From Limisphaerales bacterium (GTDB lineage: Bacteria; Verrucomicrobiota; Verrucomicrobiia; Limisphaerales; JADLHS01), in assembly GCA_020848635.1 (NCBI GenBank), contig JADLHS010000373.1, positions 1 to 32,908 on the forward strand: 32,908 nt of DNA. The letters run 5' to 3'. Both the position numbers and the translations under genes were made by a program. Positions 15,149 through 24,720 of the stretch are shown in pieces. The notes below the pieces were generated by a model. That model had not been told where the DNA came from, made no database searches, and saw only the letters and a list, made by a program, of their open reading frames with translations. The stretch's first letter is position 1. The number at the start of each line of letters is the position of its first letter.

Positions 15149-15727
15149 TCAGATTTGGAAGTTTGTGTCCAGACCGGGTGCGCGGATTACCCCCGACCGT
15201 GCCAGCGTCACTTTCACGATGGCGAGCAGTTGGTTCGGATTCATCTGCTTGTGAAAAAACGCCGTCGCCCCGGAGCGGATTGCCTGCCGGGTGTATTCGA
15301 TGGGATCACCCATCGAAGCCATCACGACGGGAGTTAACTTGAAGTCATCAAATCGCCGTAGCCAGGACATGATGCGGAATCCATCCCAGGGTACCGAGCC
15401 GCCGCTGGCTACATCCGGCGGGAAATTCACATCCAGCACGAGCAGGTTGGGCTTTTTCCGGCGTGCCGCCTGGATGGCCTCCGACCCATCTTTGGCGGTG
15501 ATGACTTCAAAGCCATTGTTTTCCAATTTCATGGCCGTGGCTTTGAGAAAGACGGGATCGTCATCCACGACCAGAATGGTCGGGCCGTTGGTGCGCGCGG
15601 TCTTGGGGGCGGGGCGGGCGACCGGCTCCGCCGGGGGATTTACGTTGGGATTCTCGCTCGGCGAGAACCAACTTCGCAGCCAGCGGATCGTGTCGCCCTT
15701 GGCTTCGGTTAAATAGTTCGTTTTCAT
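15149..15727 (-). CDS. Stand-alone receiver-domain response regulator
   Basis: This is a 192-residue protein. The start at 15727 has a good ribosome-binding sequence (GGGAAGAAG) just upstream. Residues 1-48 are a low-complexity Pro/Asn/Ala-rich extension. The receiver domain runs from about 50 to 175, with the acidic cluster D55/D56/D57 in ILVVDDDPVF, phospho-acceptor D99 in LLVLDVNFP, the switch region VVMASMG and K160 in FFHK. A loop insertion after D99 (PPDVASGGSVPWDG) is longer than usual. There is no output domain, so it probably relays phosphate or acts by protein contact. Neither neighbour is a kinase. Confidence 0.88.
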   Translation of the reverse strand: MKTNYLTEAKGDTIRWLRSWFSPSENPNVNPPAEPVARPAPKTARTNGPTILVVDDDPVFLKATAMKLENNGFEVITAKDGSEAIQAARRKKPNLLVLDVNFPPDVASGGSVPWDGFRIMSWLRRFDDFKLTPVVMASMGDPIEYTRQAIRSGATAFFHKQMNPNQLLAIVKVTLARSGVIRAPGLDTNFQI

Positions 15728-15880
15728 CTTCTTCCCCGTGCTTCAACTGTCCGCACTCGACACCCATTAACTACGCTGGATCGGAGTCGGGTGCAATCCG
15801 GTTAACTCGAGATCAACCACCCGGAGAACAACGAGTTATTTCCCCGGAAGATTCCCGGGGTGCGCCGCTCGCGTCCAGAA

Positions 15881-16771
15881 TCAGGGAACGAGCACGCGCA
15901 AACCCGCAGGCTGCAGGTTGAAGCGCGCGGGCAGCGGGAGGCCAAGTTCGCCGTCCACTTCGAAGTGTCTGGTCGCCTGGCCGATGAGGGTGAAGGATTT
16001 GGCGCGCAGCCGAATCACGCTGGTACGCGGAAGTTTCTTGGTGAGCAGCAACGTAAACCCGGAGCGGATGAGCGTCCGCCAGTCTACCTGCGGAAACACG
16101 CACGCGTGGAGCCAGCCATCGGTCACTTCGGCATCCGGAAAGATCTGGAACTCACCGCCATAGCGGCGCCCGTTTCCGACGAGCACAAGTTGCCCCGTGG
16201 CGGTGCGCGTGCCGTCGGAAATGGTAAGCATGGCCTGCTCCTCGGTCATCGCTTTGAGGCCGGCGGCGACGTAGGCGAGCGGGCCAATCTTTTTCTTAAG
16301 TGACCAATTCACTAGTTGAATCGCGCGGGCATCGAGGCCGGCCCCCGCGAGCTGAATGAAATAGGTGCGCGATGAGTTTCCCGGGTCGCCCGTTTCAATA
16401 CTGGCCAGGTCAATCCGCCGTTCGTTGTCCCGCTGCAGAATCGGCCAAGCCGCATCCGGATTCGTCGGCAGGCCGATTTCGCGGGCGAAGACGTTGATGG
16501 TGCCCAGCGGCAATACCCCGAGCCGCGCCCGCTCGAAGCCGTCCGCCATGTCGCCCATGCCGTTGAGAACCTCGTTCAATGTGCCGTCGCCACCCGCGGC
16601 GATCAGGGTGTCATAGCCATCCTGAATAGCGACCGCCGCCAGGCGCCGGGCATCGCCAGGACCGGTGGTTCTTTTGAGATCGCATCCGGCGGCAATGGTG
16701 GCGAGGCAGCGGCGAAAGCGTTCGGCCTTCTGGCCTTTGGCCGCGGGGTTGAAGATCACGCATGCGCGCAC
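15881..16771 (-). CDS. YegS/DgkB-like diacylglycerol (lipid) kinase family protein
   Basis: This member of the DAGK catalytic-domain family phosphorylates a lipid such as diacylglycerol or a sphingoid base at the inner membrane face. Features are ACVIFNPAAKGQKAERF at the start, the nucleotide-binding LIAAGGDGTLNEVLNG (GGDGT at residues 60-64 from this start), GVLPLGTINVFAREIGLP, and the second-domain FIQLAGAGLDA and YGGEFQIFPDAEVTDGWL motifs. The start is uncertain. A GTG at 16771 gives 296 residues, the usual family length, and begins right at the conserved domain. The frame is open further up to a TTG at 16918, 3 bp after the methyltransferase stop, but the extra 49 residues look non-homologous. 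Confidence 0.85.
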   Translation of the reverse strand: MRACVIFNPAAKGQKAERFRRCLATIAAGCDLKRTTGPGDARRLAAVAIQDGYDTLIAAGGDGTLNEVLNGMGDMADGFERARLGVLPLGTINVFAREIGLPTNPDAAWPILQRDNERRIDLASIETGDPGNSSRTYFIQLAGAGLDARAIQLVNWSLKKKIGPLAYVAAGLKAMTEEQAMLTISDGTRTATGQLVLVGNGRRYGGEFQIFPDAEVTDGWLHACVFPQVDWRTLIRSGFTLLLTKKLPRTSVIRLRAKSFTLIGQATRHFEVDGELGLPLPARFNLQPAGLRVLVP

Positions 16772-16921
16772 GTAGGGAACATTCTTGAAATCGCCTCGGA
16801 CAAGTCGAGCAGAAAGGTATTCGGCGAAACTTGTGCGCTTCGCGTTCCGCTTGCAAACCGCGACCCTGCGAACACGCTGCTGCGGGCATAACGTTTGGCG
16901 CTTATCTAGAGCGTTCAACCG

Positions 16922-18124
16922 TCACCGCACCACTTCAAACGCAAAGCCCTTCAAATATTCCGTTTCGGGAATCATGGGAATGATTGGGTGGTCCAGTGAT
17001 TGCGCGTAGGTGGCGACCCGGCGCAGCACATGACGCGTGTCGTAGGCAGCGGAGAGAATGACATCTTGGAAGGTCACGGCGTCCACATGATGCGAACAGC
17101 AAAACGTCGCCAGCGTACCGCCGGGTTTGAGCAGCTTGAGCGCGCGGATATGAATCTCCTTGTACCCGCGCAGGGCGTCCGGCACGGTGGCTCGCGTGCG
17201 GGTGAACGATGGCGGATCCAGCACCACGAGATCGAAACGCGGGATGACTTTTTCGTGCGGCCTCACGGCGGTTTGCGCTTTCAGCCAGTCAAACACGTTG
17301 ACGGTTTCCGCGTGGCATTGGTTCCGCAAGCCATTGGCCTGGGCATTTCGCGTGGAAGCCGCGACCGCCTCGGCGCTCTGGTCCAAAAGGAGGACTCTGG
17401 CCGCACCGGCGCGGGCGGCGTGCAGTCCGAATCCTCCGAGGAAGCTGAAGCAGTCCAGCACTTGCGCATCTTTGGCGAACTGCGCGACGGCTTCATAATT
17501 CGCCTGCTGATCGAGATACATCCCGGTCTTATGGCCCCCAATGAGGTCCGTTTCGAATGTTAAACCGTTGAGATTTACCGACACAGGCCCGCTGAGTTCG
17601 CCAGCGATCACCCCGTTTGCCTCCGTCATGCCCTCGAATTTGCGCGAGGCCACATCGCTGCGTTCGACGATGGCGCGCGGGGAGAAAATCTTTTGCAGCG
17701 CGGCGACAATCTTCTCCTTCCGCTTCTCCATGCCAAGCGCGGAAATTTGGAGTGCGAGGACATCTTCGTATTTGTCCACGATCAGTCCGCTGAGAAAATC
17801 GCTCTCGGCGTTCACGACGCGGAACGAGGTGGCGTTGGGCAGATGCCTCTGCCGCACGGCCAGGGCGGCGCGGATGCGCTCCTCGAAGAAGGTTTGGTCC
17901 ACTTCCACCCGTTCCGGAGCGAGCACGCGGACGTTGATGCGGGATTTGGAATTGTAGTAACCGACACCCAGCAAACGCTGGCGGTGGTCTTTGACTTGAA
18001 CCATTTCGCCGTCGCCCGCCTGGGCCGTCAGGCGCAGGATGGAACCGTGATAGACCCACGGATGGCCCGCCACAATGCGGTCGGCTTCGCCGGGTTTTAG
18101 CAAGATAGTTGGTAACGATTCCAT
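16922..18124 (-). CDS. Class I SAM-dependent rRNA methyltransferase (RlmI-like, PUA plus MTase)
   Basis: The product is 400 residues from the ATG at 18124. An in-frame start 45 codons upstream adds unrelated sequence before the conserved opening SLPTILLKPGEADRIVAGHP. The N-terminal PUA-like domain (1-75, with HPWVYHGSI and GVGYYNSKSRINVRVL) and an RNA-binding domain are followed by the Rossmann methyltransferase: HKTGMYLDQQANY, motif I VLDCFSFLGGFGLHAA, VLLLDQSAEAV, and the catalytic LVVLDPPSF. CCSHHVD supplies the C-terminal motif. In E. coli RlmI methylates 23S rRNA C1962; the same target is likely but not shown. The downstream lipid-kinase gene is probably cotranscribed. Confidence 0.9.
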   Translation of the reverse strand: MESLPTILLKPGEADRIVAGHPWVYHGSILRLTAQAGDGEMVQVKDHRQRLLGVGYYNSKSRINVRVLAPERVEVDQTFFEERIRAALAVRQRHLPNATSFRVVNAESDFLSGLIVDKYEDVLALQISALGMEKRKEKIVAALQKIFSPRAIVERSDVASRKFEGMTEANGVIAGELSGPVSVNLNGLTFETDLIGGHKTGMYLDQQANYEAVAQFAKDAQVLDCFSFLGGFGLHAARAGAARVLLLDQSAEAVAASTRNAQANGLRNQCHAETVNVFDWLKAQTAVRPHEKVIPRFDLVVLDPPSFTRTRATVPDALRGYKEIHIRALKLLKPGGTLATFCCSHHVDAVTFQDVILSAAYDTRHVLRRVATYAQSLDHPIIPMIPETEYLKGFAFEVVR

Positions 18125-18381
18125 AATTTGTAAACAGTTTGACTCGGAGCGCCGAACGATCTTCTGTCGCATTGTTGATCCTGCCGATTGGACAAGCGGC
18201 GCTCCCGGCAGAGCATAGTTGGCCAGAACGGGGCCGGAGAGGAAAGACAAATAGGTCAACGCGCGGGTGGGAGTTGAAGAACAAGTTGAAGCTGCTCATC
18301 GAGCCGCCTATGCTCGACCTCGCATCGGACCGGCAAACCTATGAACCGTCCGACGTGATCCGCGGTCTGGAATAGTTCAAC
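18125..18381. promoter_or_regulatory. Divergent gap between methyltransferase and Gfo/Idh/MocA genes
   Basis: This 257-bp gap must contain promoters for both diverging genes. An open frame of 78 codons on plus has no recognisable domain. No clear sigma-70 promoter, hairpin or operator was identified. Confidence 0.3.
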
Positions 18382-19365
18382 ATGAAAGACACCATTCGCT
18401 GGGGTATTCTGGGTACAGGCAAAATCGCCCGGCAGTTCGCCGCCGGCTTGAAACATTTGCCGGACGCCAAATTAATGGCGGTCGGTTCGCGCACCGCCGA
18501 ATCAGCGGCAGTCTTTGGCAACCAATTTGCCGCACCGCATCGGCACGCCAGTTACGAAGCGCTGGTGCGTGATCCGGAAGTGGACGCCATTTACGTGGCT
18601 ACGCCGCATTCCTGCCACTGCGAAAACGCCTTGCTGGCCTTGGTGACCGATAAAGCGGTGCTCTGCGAAAAGCCATTTACACTCAATGCCCGGGAAGCCG
18701 GCCAAGTCATCGCGTTTGCCCGGCAAAGACAGCTATTCCTGATGGAGGCAATGTGGACGCGGTATTTCCCGCTGATGGAAAAATTGCGCGAGTTGCTGGC
18801 GGCAAAGGCCATCGGCGAAGTCCGGATGTTGACGGCGGATTTTGGTTTTCGGGCCGAGTATCATGAGGAGCCGCGATTGTTTGATCCGGCGGTAGGTGGG
18901 GGCGCCTTGCTGGACGTGGGCATCTATCCGGTATCGCTGGCTTCGATGATTTTCGGTCCTCCGACGAGGGTTATCAGTCAGGCGTTCCTCGGCAATACCG
19001 GCGTGGACGAGGAGGCGGCGATCATTCTATCTCACGCCCACGGTCAACTAGCCGTCCTATCCACAGCGGTCCGTCTGGAAACCACACAGGAAGCGACGAT
19101 CCTGGGAACGGCGGGACGCATCCGCATTCACAGTCCGTGGTGGCGACCCGTGGCAATGACGATTTCCCGTGATAGCCGTCCCGATGAAATCGTGGAAATC
19201 CCGTTTGCCGGAAACGGCTACCAGTTTGAAGCGGCGGAGGTGATGCGGTGTCTGCGCGCGGGAACTCTGGAAAGCCGCCTGATGCCTCTCGACGAGACCC
19301 TGACTATCATGCAAACCCTCGACGCCATCCGTGCGCAATGGGGAATGAAGAATCCGAGCGTGTAA
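18382..19365 (+). CDS. Gfo/Idh/MocA-family oxidoreductase (cytosolic)
   Basis: This is a 327-residue NAD(P)-dependent dehydrogenase. The Rossmann domain begins RWGILGTGKIARQFAAGL, with VGSRTAESA at the second strand, and DAIYVATPHSCH then VLCEKPF with the catalytic-domain Lys-Pro pair (EKP near residue 96). The C-terminal domain shows MEAMWTRYFPLMEKLREL, GGGALLDVGIYPVSLASMIFG and a Gly-rich GTAGRIRIHSPWW, as in trans-1,2-dihydrobenzene-1,2-diol/D-xylose dehydrogenase-like members. There is no signal peptide. The substrate is probably a sugar or polyol. It is divergent from the methyltransferase gene and not in a visible operon. Confidence 0.92.
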   Translation: MKDTIRWGILGTGKIARQFAAGLKHLPDAKLMAVGSRTAESAAVFGNQFAAPHRHASYEALVRDPEVDAIYVATPHSCHCENALLALVTDKAVLCEKPFTLNAREAGQVIAFARQRQLFLMEAMWTRYFPLMEKLRELLAAKAIGEVRMLTADFGFRAEYHEEPRLFDPAVGGGALLDVGIYPVSLASMIFGPPTRVISQAFLGNTGVDEEAAIILSHAHGQLAVLSTAVRLETTQEATILGTAGRIRIHSPWWRPVAMTISRDSRPDEIVEIPFAGNGYQFEAAEVMRCLRAGTLESRLMPLDETLTIMQTLDAIRAQWGMKNPSV

Positions 19366-19693
19366 TGGCTTGGGGTTTGCTGAGCGCTGGTTTGACCGGT
19401 TGGATCATGTCTTCGCCAGCTCGTTTTGCGCGTTGAATCAGCCTTTGCCGGTCGGCCACTTTAGCTGACCAGTTGCGTTTTTGGATGGAATCTGGGGTTG
19501 ATCCGATTTTTTAGCTTGGCCTGAAAACTTGACCCGCACCTGCAATGAACCCATGCTTAATGGGTAACTGAATCGTACGGCTCAGATCTTAGTGAAAGCC
19601 GTGTTCGTTCCTTTGTAATCGCCCGTGGCTACGCGTTTCCATTTGGAGTGCGGGCGACTCGTGAGTTGACTGATCAGCGAAGATGTTTTGCCT
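19366..19693. other. 328-bp intergenic stretch; weak hairpin only
   Basis: No gene is supported. A short inverted repeat (ACCCAT 19549-19554 and ATGGGT 19560-19565, 5-nt loop) is visible without a T-run. The stretch must carry the promoter of the pseudopilin gene at 19694. No tRNA-like fold was seen. Confidence 0.4.
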
Positions 19694-20551
19694 ATGAAGA
19701 ATTCAAAAGCCGAGGTGGCCCAAAGTGGACAAAGGGCCGTATCCGCCCGTCACGCTTTCACCCTCATTGAGTTGCTCGTGGTCATCGCCATCATCGCGAT
19801 TTTGGCGGCCATGTTGTTGCCGGCGCTCAGCAAGGCGAAACTCAAGGCCCAACAGACCTATTGTGTCAACAACCTGCGCCAGTTTGCGCTCACGACGAAG
19901 ATGTACGCGGATGATAACAACGGCTACATTGTTTCGGCCTATCCGACCTATGGCGGATTTACTGCCACTTGGTGCGGCGGTAATGCGGAAACCGGCGGGC
20001 TGCCCGGCTCGTATGTTTACGGTGGGGCTGATTCCAAAGGCATCGAGGCCGGATTGCTTTGGCCCTATGCGAAAGCGCTGGGCCTCTATCATTGCCCGGC
20101 GGACAAGCGGCTGGCGGATAATCCGGGTGTCGCCGCCAATTTCCGCGGCAAACCCATCCTGCGGAGCATCTCGATGAATTCCTACCTGAATGGTCGTAGT
20201 CTGGGCTCTTCCCCGGATTGGGTGGTCACGAGTCCCACCAGTCCGCGCGATCCGAACAAGCCGGTGTATCGAAAAGAGAGTGAGATCAAGGCTCCGGCCC
20301 AAACCTGGCTGGTCCTGGATGAAGATCAGGCCAGTATCAATGACGGCATGTTTCTTCTGGACGTAGGCAGCGCGCGTTTTCCCGACCTCCCCTCGCGGGC
20401 GCATGGCTTTGGGTACGGCATCAACTTTAACGATGGTCACGCCGAGATCTACCAGTTGCGCGATGCCGCGAGCCGAAATTGGACCGTGGGCGCGGCGGGC
20501 GGCTCGAATGATTGGTCCCGGCTTCGGAGTGTCACCACGCATCCGCTGTAG
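19694..20551 (+). CDS. H-X9-DG pseudopilin (prepilin N-terminal domain protein)
   Basis: The product has 285 residues. The ATG at 19694 is preferred over a TTG two codons earlier. The prepilin segment lies unusually deep, after about 20 residues: [21 protein letters not shown], with conserved Glu at +5. [21 protein letters not shown] is the family's second block, and near the C-terminus [12 protein letters not shown] matches the H-X9-DG motif exactly. Such proteins are greatly expanded in verrucomicrobia and planctomycetes; the best guess is a type II secretion pseudopilin or surface fibre subunit. It lies 132 bp upstream of the putative glycoside hydrolase gene, and pseudopilin/hydrolase pairs of this sort recur in these phyla. 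Confidence 0.9.
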   Translation: MKNSKAEVAQSGQRAVSARHAFTLIELLVVIAIIAILAAMLLPALSKAKLKAQQTYCVNNLRQFALTTKMYADDNNGYIVSAYPTYGGFTATWCGGNAETGGLPGSYVYGGADSKGIEAGLLWPYAKALGLYHCPADKRLADNPGVAANFRGKPILRSISMNSYLNGRSLGSSPDWVVTSPTSPRDPNKPVYRKESEIKAPAQTWLVLDEDQASINDGMFLLDVGSARFPDLPSRAHGFGYGINFNDGHAEIYQLRDAASRNWTVGAAGGSNDWSRLRSVTTHPL

Positions 20552-20683
20552 GGTCAGGTGAAAGCTGGGTTCGGAAGTTCGCCGAGGCGGCAAGGCCCAG
20601 GTGCTTTTCTAACAGGCAACTGGCTTCGCGTCCGGGGTCCTGCCGGCATTTCCATCGCCTTGAAGCTTGCCGTGCCAAGTTTT

Positions 20684-22168
20684 ATGAAACCTTTGACCCA
20701 GCCGGTCGCTTTCTGCCTCTGCTGGCTTTGGCTTTCTGCGGGGTGCGGTTCCGCCGCTGAAACAATCCGGGTGCACTTCTCGGGGGGTGAGTCTGGGCAT
20801 TACCTTGCCTGGCGAGGCCAGCCCGTCATGCTCGTCGGTGATTCTGTCACGCAGGGCTGGATGGAATGTGGCACCAACTTTGATCAGCGGGCATATGTGG
20901 ACGCGCTGGCATCGCGCGGTATCAACCTGCTTATGCTTTGGGCGTTCAAGGGCACGGACGCGAAACGCCAGGGGCAGGACCGACGCATCGGCTACGACGC
21001 GCCGGAACTCTGGCCCTGGATGGGCGCGCCCGACGCCGGCTCCTGTGATCTGCACCGCTTCAACCCCGTTTATTTCGAGCGCCTTAAGGAATTGGTGGGC
21101 TACGCGGAGTCAAAAGGGATCATCGTTCTGATCACGGTGCATGATGGGTGGACGAAGACCTGCTTTGACGGTCATCCGTTCAATCGTGGCTGCGGTAACG
21201 GCCCGCTCGCTCACCGGGAGCAATACGTTGAACTGGACGATCCCCAGCGCGAAATGCCGGCGGTTTTTGACCCGGCGTGGAATCGGCGTCAGCAAAACCA
21301 GTTTTTCCAGGAACGGTTTTGTGGCGAAATCATTCAGACTCTGGCGGCGTTTGGCAACGTGATCTATGAGATGTTCAATGAAGGGGAGTGGTATGATCCG
21401 GGGGAGCGGCGGCGGCACGAACAGCATTTTCTGGCGTTCTTCCGGGCTCATTGCAACAACCTGCTGCTCTCGAATACCGACGGCATCGCGGGCGACCAGC
21501 CCCATGCCGACGTACGAGTGGATGTCGTGACGCTCCACCCGCAACCGTGGGTGGGACACCATCCGGATTTTGCCCGCGGCTTTTTTTCCGCGCCGCCAAA
21601 ACCCTATTTGTGTAGCGAGCCGGTGCCTGAGTTCGATGGTGCGAAACCCTCCCTCGACGAAGTGCGGCGGAGCCTGTGGGAAATCACGTTCGCCGGCGCC
21701 GGCTGGGTAAATCAAAACGATTCGAGCTTCGGCTGGGATCAACGCGCGGCCATATCCGCCCAAGCCGCGGCGCGTGACAAAGCCTATGACTACGCCGGTC
21801 ATTGCGCGCGGTTTTTCAACCATTCGGGCGTAAGGTTCTGGGAGATGTCGCCCCAACCCAGGCTGTCCAGCACGGGTATTTGCCTCGCCCAGCCCGGACA
21901 AACGTATGCCGTTTACGTGGCGGACCAGGGCGGTTTCACGGTTGATCTTTCGGCCGCGGCAAAATCCAAGTTGGCGGGTCGGTGGTTCAATCCGCGAACG
22001 GGCGAATTTCAGGCTGCCGGCGTTATCGAAGGCGGCAACGCCAAACAACCATTCACCCCGCCGTTTGCCGGCGATGCGGTGCTTTATCTAGGACGCCAAG
22101 CCCGGTCGGAAGCCAACCCCGGTGGCGTTGCGAATCCACGCTACTCCACTCGGACTTTGACCCGATAA
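20684..22168 (+). CDS. Putative glycoside hydrolase lipoprotein (TIM-barrel, DUF4038-like, with C-terminal collagen-binding-like domain)
   Basis: The product is 494 residues from the ATG at 20684. The signal peptide ends in a lipobox LSAGC (Cys21), so it is a lipoprotein. The catalytic part resembles clan-A glycosidases: YLAWRGQPVMLVGDSVTQGW, GINLLMLWAF, IVLITVHDGW, a candidate acid/base in IYEMFNEGEW (E233), and a candidate nucleophile in PYLCSEPVPE (E312). The C-terminal region YAVYVADQGGFTVDLSAAAKS then GRWFNPRTGEFQ fits the putative collagen-binding/beta-sandwich domain that often caps DUF4038-type enzymes. The substrate is unknown, probably a plant or algal polysaccharide. Its last 28 bases overlap the convergent gene 22141-23781. 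Confidence 0.75.
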   Translation: MKPLTQPVAFCLCWLWLSAGCGSAAETIRVHFSGGESGHYLAWRGQPVMLVGDSVTQGWMECGTNFDQRAYVDALASRGINLLMLWAFKGTDAKRQGQDRRIGYDAPELWPWMGAPDAGSCDLHRFNPVYFERLKELVGYAESKGIIVLITVHDGWTKTCFDGHPFNRGCGNGPLAHREQYVELDDPQREMPAVFDPAWNRRQQNQFFQERFCGEIIQTLAAFGNVIYEMFNEGEWYDPGERRRHEQHFLAFFRAHCNNLLLSNTDGIAGDQPHADVRVDVVTLHPQPWVGHHPDFARGFFSAPPKPYLCSEPVPEFDGAKPSLDEVRRSLWEITFAGAGWVNQNDSSFGWDQRAAISAQAAARDKAYDYAGHCARFFNHSGVRFWEMSPQPRLSSTGICLAQPGQTYAVYVADQGGFTVDLSAAAKSKLAGRWFNPRTGEFQAAGVIEGGNAKQPFTPPFAGDAVLYLGRQARSEANPGGVANPRYSTRTLTR

Positions 22169-23781
22169 AAACCTGGGGTGTCGGTCGCCCCGTTGGTAAA
22201 CGTCTTTGTGCCGTTGTCGCCGACGAGGTTCGTGAACCCCGGTACACCCTGCCACGAACCCAGCGCAAGATTCGTCCGCCATTCCAGATCATAAAGAAAC
22301 TGCTGTCCTTCGTGACCGGCGCACGCGGCATTCACGGTGGGGAACCTGATGGCGACCCCGCCGTCAGTGTGCGCAATCCCCATCAACCCGCGGCTGGGCT
22401 CGTTCACGCCAATGGGGGACGAGGAAATCCACGCGACGTCCGCGTAGTCGCCCGCTTGCCCGCTGGTGGCGGGGTCGAATCGCAGCCGGGTGATCAAACC
22501 GCTGTAGGAGTTCGAGCCGGCCAGATTGAGTTCATACGTCCGGAATTGCTGGTCGGCGATGATTGGAAATCGGAGGCTGCGTGCCTCGCTGAAACCGTTG
22601 TCGTTGAAGGTTTCCCAGAATAACTGCCCGATGCGGCGGCTGGGCGTGGCAATCCGATGGGCCGCGCGGAGGTATAGCTTGGGCACCTGGGTCGCCTCGT
22701 AGGCGCACATTGGCGACAACATCGTGGGATCGCTGCTTTGGAGGTTGATCCGGACGCGCCCGTTCAACGGCCAGCCGGAATCGCTGGCTTGCAGGTAGGA
22801 CCAATGCTGGCGGTCGGTGCAGAAGCGGAAGTCAGCGCCGGGCCGGTACGGTTGCGCGTAAACCCAGGCGCGAATGGCCTGCAGCGTTCCGAGGATGAGT
22901 TGATAGCTGTAGGTGTATTCGATGTTGTAGTCGAGAATCTCGGTGTGCAGCGGCGAGATATAGCCGGTGGGATCGTTGTTCGGTCCGCCGCTGCCCGGCG
23001 GGCCGGCGAAGCCACCGAGAAAGCGGACGGCGCCCGGATGGTAAACCCCCAGGCCCCAGCCGTTTGTGTCCACGAGGGCCGCCCAGCTTTCGGTCGCGCG
23101 CCAGCTCTGCCATGGGGGCGGGACGATGGGGAAATTGGTCAGCGCGCGGCCGGTGAAGGGCGCGTCGCCCGCGTAACTGAACAAGCGATACAGCCGGCCA
23201 ATCGTGTACACGGCTGGCAACTCCTGGTCGCGTCCGGTGAACTGCTGCGTGGTATCCGTGCGCTGGTTCACGAGCCGGTTGCTTACGGTGACGACGTTAC
23301 CGTTCAGGGTGATCCACGATTCAAACGTGCATTCGCCTGGCACATTGTTCAGCGCCCATTGCATGGGGCGGCATTTGACGTAAAGGCTCTGGCCGGTATT
23401 GGTATGGGCTAGAACCAGTGAGGGATGGTAGTAGGAGTCACCGGTCTGGATGGGGTTCCACGGCCAGTTGGCCCATGTGGGATTCGCATTGTTGCTGGGA
23501 TTGTAGGGTTGCGGGCCGGAGTAATACGATTGCTGGATCTGCCGCCCAAGGTCGTAATTGTTGATGACGTTGTCAGTGATGCCGGACTTGGACAGGTAAG
23601 TAATCGAACCGCCCTTGCCTAGGTCAATTCCCACCTTAACCACGCCGTTGTCGAGGTAGCTTTCCACCGCGAAGGCGCAGCGGGCCGCAACCATGATCAG
23701 CCCGGGCATCGCCCGAATCAGAGGGGAAAGCGCGCGGTTCAAATATGCGCGCGGCGTGGACGATCCCCACAACGCTTTCAT
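22141..23781 (-). CDS. Large secreted conserved protein with CBM-like and FYR-type C-terminal domains
   Basis: The product is about 546 residues from the ATG at 23781, chosen because a signal peptide follows (ALSPLIRAMPGLIMVAARCAFA); M58 of the longest frame is an alternative. The N-terminal domain includes SYLDNGVVKVGIDLGKGGSI, DLGRQIQQSYYSG and MQWALNNVPGECTFESWI, a pattern I recall from secreted proteins in acidobacteria and verrucomicrobia with no assigned function. Residues about 350-470 have a carbohydrate-binding-like segment (GQLFWETFNDNGFSE and ITRLRFDPATSG). The C-terminus (LEWRTNLALGSWQGVPGFTN, ending PGFYRVKVRVE) is the common verrucomicrobial FYR-type domain. It converges on the glycoside hydrolase gene, so a shared polysaccharide theme is possible but not shown. 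Confidence 0.75.
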   Translation of the reverse strand: MKALWGSSTPRAYLNRALSPLIRAMPGLIMVAARCAFAVESYLDNGVVKVGIDLGKGGSITYLSKSGITDNVINNYDLGRQIQQSYYSGPQPYNPSNNANPTWANWPWNPIQTGDSYYHPSLVLAHTNTGQSLYVKCRPMQWALNNVPGECTFESWITLNGNVVTVSNRLVNQRTDTTQQFTGRDQELPAVYTIGRLYRLFSYAGDAPFTGRALTNFPIVPPPWQSWRATESWAALVDTNGWGLGVYHPGAVRFLGGFAGPPGSGGPNNDPTGYISPLHTEILDYNIEYTYSYQLILGTLQAIRAWVYAQPYRPGADFRFCTDRQHWSYLQASDSGWPLNGRVRINLQSSDPTMLSPMCAYEATQVPKLYLRAAHRIATPSRRIGQLFWETFNDNGFSEARSLRFPIIADQQFRTYELNLAGSNSYSGLITRLRFDPATSGQAGDYADVAWISSSPIGVNEPSRGLMGIAHTDGGVAIRFPTVNAACAGHEGQQFLYDLEWRTNLALGSWQGVPGFTNLVGDNGTKTFTNGATDTPGFYRVKVRVE

Positions 23782-23983
23782 GCGGCCACCCGCGCAGGGG
23801 GGATGTAATCCGGACATGATTTTGACCATGGCAAAATCGTTGGCGAACAGCGAAACAACGTCAAGCGAAAGGGCAGCCAAGTGGATGGGCGGTTACGTCC
23901 GAACCCGGAGGACCCGGCGTGGGCCGTGGTTGCCAAACACCCAGAGAATTGACCTGGGCGTTGGGTTGTGGTCAAACTAACCG

Positions 23984-24316
23984 ATGGCAACACCTGATCT
24001 TCAAATCGAAAAGCTCACCCGTGGGAACGGGCCCTCGCCGCAGAAGGGGCAGACCGTTTCCGTTCACTACACGGGCTGTTTCACGGACGGCAAAAAGTTC
24101 GACAGCTCCGTGGATCGCGAGGAGCCGTTTAGTTTCGTGCTGGGCCAAGGGCAGGTTATCGCGGGTTGGGATCTCGGCGTGGCGAAGATGCAGGTGGGCG
24201 ACAAGGTCAAGCTCACGATCCCGCCAGACCTCGCTTATGGCCGGGACGGTTATCCCGGGGCCATCCCGCCGAATGCCACCCTTGTCTTCGAGGTCGAACT
24301 GCTCGGCATCGAGTAG
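23984..24316 (+). CDS. FKBP-type peptidyl-prolyl cis-trans isomerase
   Basis: This is a 110-residue single-domain FKBP that speeds cis-trans isomerisation of Xaa-Pro bonds in folding proteins. It has the full set of family features: [18 protein letters not shown], the active-site [37 protein letters not shown] and a final [13 protein letters not shown]. The length matches FKBP12-type proteins. There is no signal peptide, so it should be cytosolic. It is a lone gene on plus, convergent with the small VF530-family gene. Confidence 0.95.
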   Translation: MATPDLQIEKLTRGNGPSPQKGQTVSVHYTGCFTDGKKFDSSVDREEPFSFVLGQGQVIAGWDLGVAKMQVGDKVKLTIPPDLAYGRDGYPGAIPPNATLVFEVELLGIE

Positions 24317-24371
24317 TCTCGGCGAGCGTGGGATCGCCGCGGCGAGATCGGGATTTCCCGCGCCGCTTGGG

Positions 24372-24602
24372 TTACAGCTCGGAGATAAACCAACCTTCCA
24401 CCTTCGCCCGGGCCCAGGGCGTTTTCCGCAGAAAGGTGAGGCTCGACTTGACCGTCGGGTTGAATTGGAAGCACCGGATCGGAATGCGCCGCCCCATCTC
24501 GCTCCACCCGTGCCGCTGGACCAGTTGATTGATGATGCTTTCCAGTGTAATGCCGTGCAAAGGATCGCGGGGATGGTTGATGGGTTCAGACTTTTCAGAC
24601 AT
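24372..24602 (-). CDS. VF530/DUF2132-family small DNA-binding protein
   Basis: This 76-residue protein matches the VF530 family nearly end to end: [38 protein letters not shown] and the closing [17 protein letters not shown]. The family is structurally characterised as a small fold with proposed DNA binding, and its cellular role is unclear. The ATG at 24602 is the only sensible start. It converges on the FKBP gene with a 55-bp gap that contains a GC-rich 12-bp palindrome at 24334-24345. Confidence 0.9.
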   Translation of the reverse strand: MSEKSEPINHPRDPLHGITLESIINQLVQRHGWSEMGRRIPIRCFQFNPTVKSSLTFLRKTPWARAKVEGWFISEL

Positions 24603-24720
24603 AACGGTGACATGCTAACGGCGGGCGGTGTCACCGTCAAAGCAACCCGCCGGGAAAGGGCGGGTGAATTTCCAAAGCTCGCCGACGAGCTGCGGACCGA
24701 TTAGACTTCCCCCCTCGAAT

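Noticed and set aside
24334-24345. TCGCCGCGGCGA palindrome between the FKBP and VF530 genes as a bidirectional terminator
   Set aside because: The stem is short with no loop and there is no T-run on either side.
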